A DNA stretch of 38,292 nucleotides from Armatimonadetes bacterium CG2_30_59_28 (lineage in GTDB: Bacteria; Armatimonadota; Abditibacteriia; CG2-30-59-28). The notes below the pieces were generated by a model. The model was not told the origin of the DNA. It did no database searches and saw nothing but the letters and a program-made list of their open reading frames with translations. The stretch spans positions 1 to 38,292 of the forward strand of contig MNXM01000186.1 of the NCBI GenBank assembly GCA_001872605.1. The letters run 5' to 3'. This document shows positions 33,944-38,292 of this stretch, piece after piece (the first letter of the stretch is position 1; each line of letters opens with the position of its first letter). The translations under genes and the position numbers were made by a program.

Positions 33944-34027
33944 TTTTCGTAGGGGCAGTCTCCAACATGCCCACCACGGGACGATCTTACGCAGACGTGG
34001 GCGCGTCGGAGACTGCCCCTACGAAAA
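33944..34027. repeat. Palindromic repeat, inner hairpin type 1 without outer arms
   Basis: Arms TTTTCGTAGGGGCAGTCTCC (33944-33963) and GGAGACTGCCCCTACGAAAA (34008-34027) are perfectly complementary over 20 bases, and pairing continues partly through GCCCAC/GTGGGC. It is related to the inner hairpin at 6175-6254, but no family A arms flank it. It lies about 40 bases after the nested element that ends at 33902 and about 45 bases before aroE. Confidence 0.8.
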
Positions 34028-34070
34028 GCGCGCGCCAACCAACCTGACATTTATTTTCACAGGAGTTCCC

Positions 34071-34940
34071 ATGAAAGAACTGACCTCGATCAGCCCTCGC
34101 ACCCAATTCTGCGCGGTGATTGGCAACCCTATCGCGCACAGCCTTTCACCGGCCATCCACAATGCTGCTTTTCAGCACCTCGGGTTGGACTTTGTTTACC
34201 TCGCCTGTCAGGTCGAAGACGTGGAAGGCGCTCTGGCCGGGATGCGCGCTCTGAGCAGCTTCCGTGGCATGAGCGTTACCATCCCTCATAAGACGGAAGT
34301 GATGAAACATGTCGATGAGATCTCCGACGTGGATCGTTCCATCGGCGCGATTAACACCGTGATTCATGAGGGGAACAAACTCATCGGTCTGGGCACAGAT
34401 GGCCTCGGCGCCCTCAAGGCGCTTGCCGATGCCGGTGTGGAAATCGCCGGGAAGAACGTCCTGATGCTGGGTACAGGCGGCGCGGCGCGGGCGATATCGT
34501 TTCCACTGGCCCGAACGACGAAGCTGGCGGAGCTGACGTTACTGGATATCAACGAAGACCTGCTGCGCAGTCTCAGCGCCGACCTTACGTGTGGCACCGC
34601 CGCCGTCATCAAAGCCGAACCCCTGACGCAAGGCTCTCTTACCGCGGCGATGGGCAAGGCGGATATCATTCTGCATTGTACCTCGGTCGGGATGCATCCC
34701 CACGAAAACGCCTCCCTGATTCCGCTCAACCTGTTCCGACCCGGGCAGGTCGTCTTCGACATCGTTTATAACCCTTTCGAAACAAAGCTGCTGACCGAGG
34801 CCAAAGCTCGCGGCTTGAAGACCGTTCCCGGTGTCGAGCTGTTCGTCAACCAGGCCGTTCTGCAGTTTGAGCAATTTACAGGTGTGGACGCGCCTGTCGA
34901 TGTCATGCGCCGGGTAGTATTGGAGCGTCTGACATCATGA
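34071..34940 (+). CDS. aroE: Shikimate dehydrogenase
   Basis: A 289-residue NADPH-dependent enzyme that reduces 3-dehydroshikimate to shikimate in the aromatic amino-acid pathway. FCAVIGNPIAHSLSPAIHNA (residues about 13-32) binds shikimate. VTIPHKTEVM contains the catalytic lysine, and GAINTVIHE and GLGTDGLGAL follow. The NADPH site is LMLGTGGAARAISFPLA. The C-terminal ELFVNQAVLQFEQFTG block is as expected. The usual GxNTDxxG appears as GLGTDGLG, a mild variation. CAGGAG lies 7 bases before ATG 34071. It overlaps the shikimate kinase gene by four bases (ATGA), so the two consecutive enzymes are translationally coupled. Confidence 0.96.
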   Translation: MKELTSISPRTQFCAVIGNPIAHSLSPAIHNAAFQHLGLDFVYLACQVEDVEGALAGMRALSSFRGMSVTIPHKTEVMKHVDEISDVDRSIGAINTVIHEGNKLIGLGTDGLGALKALADAGVEIAGKNVLMLGTGGAARAISFPLARTTKLAELTLLDINEDLLRSLSADLTCGTAAVIKAEPLTQGSLTAAMGKADIILHCTSVGMHPHENASLIPLNLFRPGQVVFDIVYNPFETKLLTEAKARGLKTVPGVELFVNQAVLQFEQFTGVDAPVDVMRRVVLERLTS

Positions 34941-35446
34941 ACATTGTGCTGATCGGCTACCGTGGAACAGGCAAAAGCGCGGTCGGGCAGATACTCGCCG
35001 AACGCCTCAACAGGGAGTGCGTCTCCATGGACGCAAGGATCGTGGAGAAAGCGGGCGCGCCCATCCCCCAGATCGTGGAACAGCGCGGCTGGCCAGGGTT
35101 TCGCGACATCGAGACCGAAGTGGCGCAGGAACTCGCCGCGCAGGACAACCTCATCATCGACGCAGGGGGCGGAGTCATTGAGCGTCCCGAAAACATCGAA
35201 GCCCTGCGGAATAATGGCGCCATCATCTGGCTGCAAGCGTCCGTCGCCACTATTGTTTCCCGGATTGAGGCCGACACGCAACGCCCCTCCCTCACCGGAG
35301 CGAAAAGCTTTACCGACGAAGTCACCGAAGTCCTCGAACGCCGCACCCCCCTCTACCAGGCCGCCGCGCAATACACCGTCGACACAGACGCTTTAACACC
35401 GGAGCAAGTGGCGGAGAAGGCGACGGGAATTTTGGATGGCGCGTAA
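34937..35446 (+). CDS. aroK: Shikimate kinase
   Basis: A 169-residue P-loop kinase that phosphorylates shikimate with ATP. The Walker A loop is IGYRGTGKSAVG (residues 6-17). The shikimate-binding aspartate lies in SMDARIVEKAG, FRDIETEV carries the substrate-contact arginine, and DAGGGVIERPEN is the Walker-B-side glycine loop. RPSLTG is the lid. The start ATG 34937 lies inside the stop of aroE. A compact hairpin at 35450-35495 follows just after the stop codon. The pairing of aroE with aroK is a simple pathway operon. Confidence 0.96.
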   Translation: MNIVLIGYRGTGKSAVGQILAERLNRECVSMDARIVEKAGAPIPQIVEQRGWPGFRDIETEVAQELAAQDNLIIDAGGGVIERPENIEALRNNGAIIWLQASVATIVSRIEADTQRPSLTGAKSFTDEVTEVLERRTPLYQAAAQYTVDTDALTPEQVAEKATGILDGA

Positions 35447-35449
35447 TAC

Positions 35450-35495
35450 TATACTCGTTGCGGGTGAGGGGGTGTTTTCACCCGTAACGAGTATA
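35450..35495. repeat. Minimal palindrome with outer-arm family A ends
   Basis: TATACTCGTTGCGGGTGA (35450-35467) pairs with TCACCCGTAACGAGTATA (35478-35495) at 17 of 18 positions, with a 10-base loop. The ends are the TATACTCGTT sequence of the nested elements, with no inner hairpin. It could also act as a terminator-like hairpin for aroE-aroK, but there is no T-run. Confidence 0.75.
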
Positions 35496-35521
35496 TCAAT
35501 TCCCGGCAGGTAAATTTTCAC

Positions 35522-37276
35522 ATGGCACCTTCGCGTCTCACCAGTGATCCACGGACTCTGTTCACACTCCAAGAGCGGAACCGGTATCTACTGAACATCT
35601 CCGTCGAAGCAGGGAATGAACTATATTCTCCCGACATGCGGCTGTGTCGGCAGTGTCACGATACCGCAGTAATTTTCAACGGGTACACCATCGGGCAAGT
35701 GAGCCTCGAATACGCACTCGCCCTGCTGGAAACAGGCGGAGACGCGGCGCGGGCGGACGCGATCATCGATCGGACACTGGACTTCCAGAACCGCGACGCG
35801 GATTCGCCGACTCGTGGCAACTTCCGCTGGATGGCACACTTCACAGAAGTCCGGGATGGCAACGCTGTCGCCTTTATGACTCCCAACTACGGGATGCTTT
35901 GGCTGCGGCATGGCAACCGGCTGTCGGAGTCGACGCGTCGGCGCATGGAGGAGATGTTCCCCCTCGCAGCCATTGGCATAGACAAACACGTTGTGCCGTG
36001 GCAATACACGAACATTTCCCTGCTGCGGATATGGTCCTGGATGGTGCTGGGCAGAATCACGAACGACAACGCTCTTGTTCAGAAGTCCTCCGACCATTGG
36101 GATGAGTGGCTGCGCGGGACTTCGCAAGGCGGGGTGTGCGAGTACAACAGCCCCTGCTACACTCCGGTCGCTTTGTACACATTGGCAGGGATGTGGGAGG
36201 AATGCGAGGATTCCGCCTGGAAGGCGAGCATCGAGCGAGTACTGGAGTTCCTCTATACCGAGTTCGCCGCGAACCTGCACGCGAGATCTGCCTGTATGAC
36301 AGGGACGATGTCGCGCGGGTATCCGTCGGATTACCTCTATGGGACAGGCTTGAGCGCTATCACGGCCTACCAGCAATTTGGCGTGTACCACTCCGGTGAG
36401 TGGGACTCGAACGGCGGCCGGACGCCCTTCATTGCCAACTTTGCCGTGCACAACTATGAGGTTCCCGCGGCGTTGCGCGACATTCCACAGCAGGCAACAA
36501 GTCCGTACTTGGTCAGGGCAGCGATCCCCGCGGCAAAAACGCTAACCAGCAACTTCATCTCCGACCAGTTTGCCCTCGGCTCCCTCAGTTCCCTCGAGCT
36601 GCACCCGCAAGCGATTCCGGTGATTGCATATCAGTCGACCAACGCTAAACGACGAACTCTCTTCCTGAAAGCCGCGCCTGCCCGCGGCGCGGAGGTTTTG
36701 TGTGAGCAACGCGAGAATGAAGTCATCGGTTATCTCCGGCTGGCTGCGCCTGCCGAGGTGACGGCTACAACGGCCGCTGAAGTTCGACGCGCCACTTGGT
36801 GGCTCGGGGCGTGGCGGGACATCGTGCGGATTCGTGTTGATGGTTCCCCCTGGAACGGCGGGAGCAGCGAGTTCGTCGGAAGCGTTGCGCTCTGGCTTGA
36901 AGTGGCGGGCCTGCGGGTTGACCTCCAAGTTACCACGGAACCGGAGAACCGTTTGGAGTTAGCCGTCTGCTACAAGGAACTACAGCTTCAGATCGACCTT
37001 GCGGTGGCAGCGGAGAGCGATCAGCTTATCCGAGTCGTGCGACCGGAGATGGCCTTTCTGCTCCGGGTGAGCGCCGCGTCGCAGTCGTCTGACGCGCCCT
37101 CTCTGCACATTGAGCGAGAGTGGGGACGCATTACCAGGCTGTGGACGCAGGGAGAGAACTCGCTGTCCCTGAAACTGGAGGGCGCGCGCGCGGCGATGGA
37201 GGACGAGGACTCGGGAGCGTACGACTTACTGCACACTTCTCCTCTCCTGCAACTGAGAAGAGGAGATTTGGGATGA
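35522..37276 (+). CDS. Conserved protein of unknown function, alpha-helical toroid-like
   Basis: A 584-residue protein with no signal peptide. The N-terminal two thirds alternate helices with aromatic and glycine loops (VSLEYALALLETGGDAARAD, NYGMLWLRHGNRLSESTRRR, NISLLRIWSWMVLGRI), as in the (alpha/alpha)6 toroids of polysaccharide lyases, heparinase-type proteins and unsaturated glycosyl hydrolases. The last third is beta-rich (RRTLFLKAAPARGAEVLCEQ, ALWLEVAGLRVDLQVTTEPE), like the sandwich domain of such lyases. I cannot name a family. The aromatic surface and domain order make polysaccharide or oligosaccharide processing a reasonable guess. The stop overlaps ATG 37273 of the next frame by four bases, and GAGGAG lies before that ATG, which suggests the two are coupled. 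Confidence 0.8.
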   Translation: MAPSRLTSDPRTLFTLQERNRYLLNISVEAGNELYSPDMRLCRQCHDTAVIFNGYTIGQVSLEYALALLETGGDAARADAIIDRTLDFQNRDADSPTRGNFRWMAHFTEVRDGNAVAFMTPNYGMLWLRHGNRLSESTRRRMEEMFPLAAIGIDKHVVPWQYTNISLLRIWSWMVLGRITNDNALVQKSSDHWDEWLRGTSQGGVCEYNSPCYTPVALYTLAGMWEECEDSAWKASIERVLEFLYTEFAANLHARSACMTGTMSRGYPSDYLYGTGLSAITAYQQFGVYHSGEWDSNGGRTPFIANFAVHNYEVPAALRDIPQQATSPYLVRAAIPAAKTLTSNFISDQFALGSLSSLELHPQAIPVIAYQSTNAKRRTLFLKAAPARGAEVLCEQRENEVIGYLRLAAPAEVTATTAAEVRRATWWLGAWRDIVRIRVDGSPWNGGSSEFVGSVALWLEVAGLRVDLQVTTEPENRLELAVCYKELQLQIDLAVAAESDQLIRVVRPEMAFLLRVSAASQSSDAPSLHIEREWGRITRLWTQGENSLSLKLEGARAAMEDEDSGAYDLLHTSPLLQLRRGDLG

Positions 37277-37288
37277 AAATGACTCGCG

Positions 37289-38164
37289 TTGGTTCGGAGT
37301 GCTTTCCCGTTGCAGGGGTGCTGGCGTGCTGTGTCATTGCTATTCCCCGTCGCCATGAAGCCAGGCGTGGGCAAGCTCCGCCGGGACTCCCTTGGGGTGG
37401 AATGGTCGAAGCCTCACCTGACAACCATGAAGGAAATGAGCGACTACTTCAACGGTGTCTATGACCGCGGTGAGCACATGTGGTGCTCCTTCCTCGCTTC
37501 CTACCCCGCGGAAGCCATGCACCGGTTCTACCAGTTGACCGGGGATAAGACGGCTGCGGAAGGTATCATCAAGGCCGCGCGGTTCATGTACAACGACATG
37601 ATTGTTCCCACCGGCACTCCCAAGTACGCGGGCGGCGCGCCCTGGGGAGATCAGGACATGTGGATGCCCTGGTGGGACGGAGTAGACGCTCCAGCGGCGC
37701 TGGCTCACGCCGTGAGCAAAGACACGAAATACCTCCTGTGGGGGATGGCGCCGGCCGACTGGTTGCTCAACTACCGCGGCTACGGGTACAGTTCAGGTCC
37801 GTGGAGTTGGCAGGGGACTCTCGGGTTTGGTGGAACTCTCTCGGGTTTTCTCTGGTCGATGCGTGAGGCGGGTTGGACGCAGGATGACCTCACGAAGCTC
37901 CGACCCGATCTCGACTATGAGAAAGCACTCGAAACCTGTCGAGGGGAGTGCCTGAAATATTATGACAAGGCAATGCAAAACACGGGGGAATCGAGCCGCT
38001 TCTGCCGACTCGCAGCGGAGGTGGGTCGTGTGCTCATCAACCAGAAGAAGTACGACGAAGCCATCGAGTGGCTGGAGAAGTGGAAAGCTGCTCCCTACGG
38101 CATCTACGTGAATTGGGCGCTTGACCGAGCGAGGGCGCTTAAGGCCGGAGAGCAGACGCCATGA
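37289..38164 (+). CDS. Probable frameshifted exported protein, toroid/TPR-like
   Basis: The open frame (up to 291 residues from TTG 37289; first ATG 37355) encodes helical repeats with many aromatics (DYFNGVYDRGEHMWC, FYQLTGDKTAAEGIIKAARF, GDQDMWMPWWDGVDAPAALA) and a final TPR-like pair (KKYDEAIEWLEKW). It looks like an alpha/alpha-toroid protein. The natural start is probably ATG 37273, in another frame: it overlaps the previous stop as ATGA, has GAGGAG seven bases upstream, and encodes a signal-peptide-like MKMTRVGSECFPVAGVLACC. A one-base shift near 37340-37360 would join that signal to the long frame. Either the gene is broken or the read has an error. The family is not recognised. Confidence 0.65.
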   Translation: MVRSAFPLQGCWRAVSLLFPVAMKPGVGKLRRDSLGVEWSKPHLTTMKEMSDYFNGVYDRGEHMWCSFLASYPAEAMHRFYQLTGDKTAAEGIIKAARFMYNDMIVPTGTPKYAGGAPWGDQDMWMPWWDGVDAPAALAHAVSKDTKYLLWGMAPADWLLNYRGYGYSSGPWSWQGTLGFGGTLSGFLWSMREAGWTQDDLTKLRPDLDYEKALETCRGECLKYYDKAMQNTGESSRFCRLAAEVGRVLINQKKYDEAIEWLEKWKAAPYGIYVNWALDRARALKAGEQTP

Positions 38165-38292
38165 ATCCGGCCAGGCGCATCGTTTTGGAAGTTCCACCAC
38201 AAAAGGACGCCGGATCGCTTCAGCGTCCGGTAGCTCACACAGGCAGCTACACGATGGAGGCTACCCTCCTTTTCTCCCCTTTCAACCCGTGT
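38161..38292 (+). CDS. Start of an unidentified reading frame, cut by the window edge
   Basis: ATG 38161 overlaps the preceding stop codon as ATGA and the frame stays open for 44 codons to the end of the window (MNPARRIVLEVPP...). Nothing is recognisable. A GGACGC/GCGTCC pairing lies inside it. The ATGA coupling is the only real support. Confidence 0.3.
   Translation, partial: MNPARRIVLEVPPQKDAGSLQRPVAHTGSYTMEATLLFSPFNPC

Noticed and set aside
35450-35495. Rho-independent terminator after aroK
   Set aside because: The stem is strong, but no T-run follows and the arms match the family A repeat ends, so it is listed as a repeat.

Overview
The window looks like a chromosomal stretch from a free-living, moderately high-GC bacterium. 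The gene families present (uroporphyrinogen-decarboxylase-like proteins, Gfo/Idh/MocA oxidoreductases, FAD_oxidored proteins with HEAT-like tails, sulfatase, DUF6259 and PL10-like proteins, GH4) recur together in Planctomycetota, Armatimonadota and related lineages. No rRNA, ribosomal protein or other marker fixes the phylum, so this is an impression from gene content. No tRNA, rRNA, CRISPR array, transposase, integrase or phage gene was found.

Layout. Bases 1-431 hold a palindrome-rich repeat cluster. Plus-strand genes follow from 432 to 10326: a tandem FAD oxidoreductase, a three-gene nucleotidyltransferase cassette with its own promoter, a URO-D family protein, a polytopic glycosyltransferase-like membrane protein, homoserine kinase (thrB) and a Gfo/Idh oxidoreductase. 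A minus-strand block (22703 down to 10338) encodes carbohydrate-active proteins: a URO-D/beta-helix fusion, a giant secreted DUF6259 protein with a CBM9-like tail, a sulfatase, a second URO-D protein and a secreted PL10-like lyase. From 23371 to the right edge everything is again on plus: a sodium:solute symporter behind a near-consensus promoter, a second Gfo/Idh protein, a 687-residue divergent BshC-like protein, dapF, a VanX-type dipeptidase, a GAF-PAS-GGDEF-EAL protein, a GH4 glycosidase, the overlapping pair aroE-aroK, a cytoplasmic alpha-helical protein of unknown function, a probably frameshifted exported protein, and the start of another reading frame at the edge.

How the parts may work together. 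The secreted PL10-like lyase, DUF6259 protein and CBM9-like module, with the sulfatase, fit breakdown of an acidic or sulfated polysaccharide. The symporter could import the products. The Gfo/Idh proteins, the GH4 enzyme (itself an NAD-dependent redox glycosidase), the FAD protein and the URO-D-fold proteins could process the sugars inside the cell. Housekeeping amino-acid and cell-wall genes (thrB, dapF, vanX-like, aroE, aroK) are interspersed.

The most unusual feature is a set of nested palindromes between genes. At least four loci (near 6139, 22871, 33721 and 35450) share outer arms related to TATACTCGTTAARGTTGAG. In three of them the outer arms enclose unrelated inner hairpins, and one inner hairpin type also occurs without the outer arms. 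Separate families of inverted repeats occur at 45-313 (with a single copy near 20320), 8058-8143, 13825-13954, 15311-15376 and 20118-20180.
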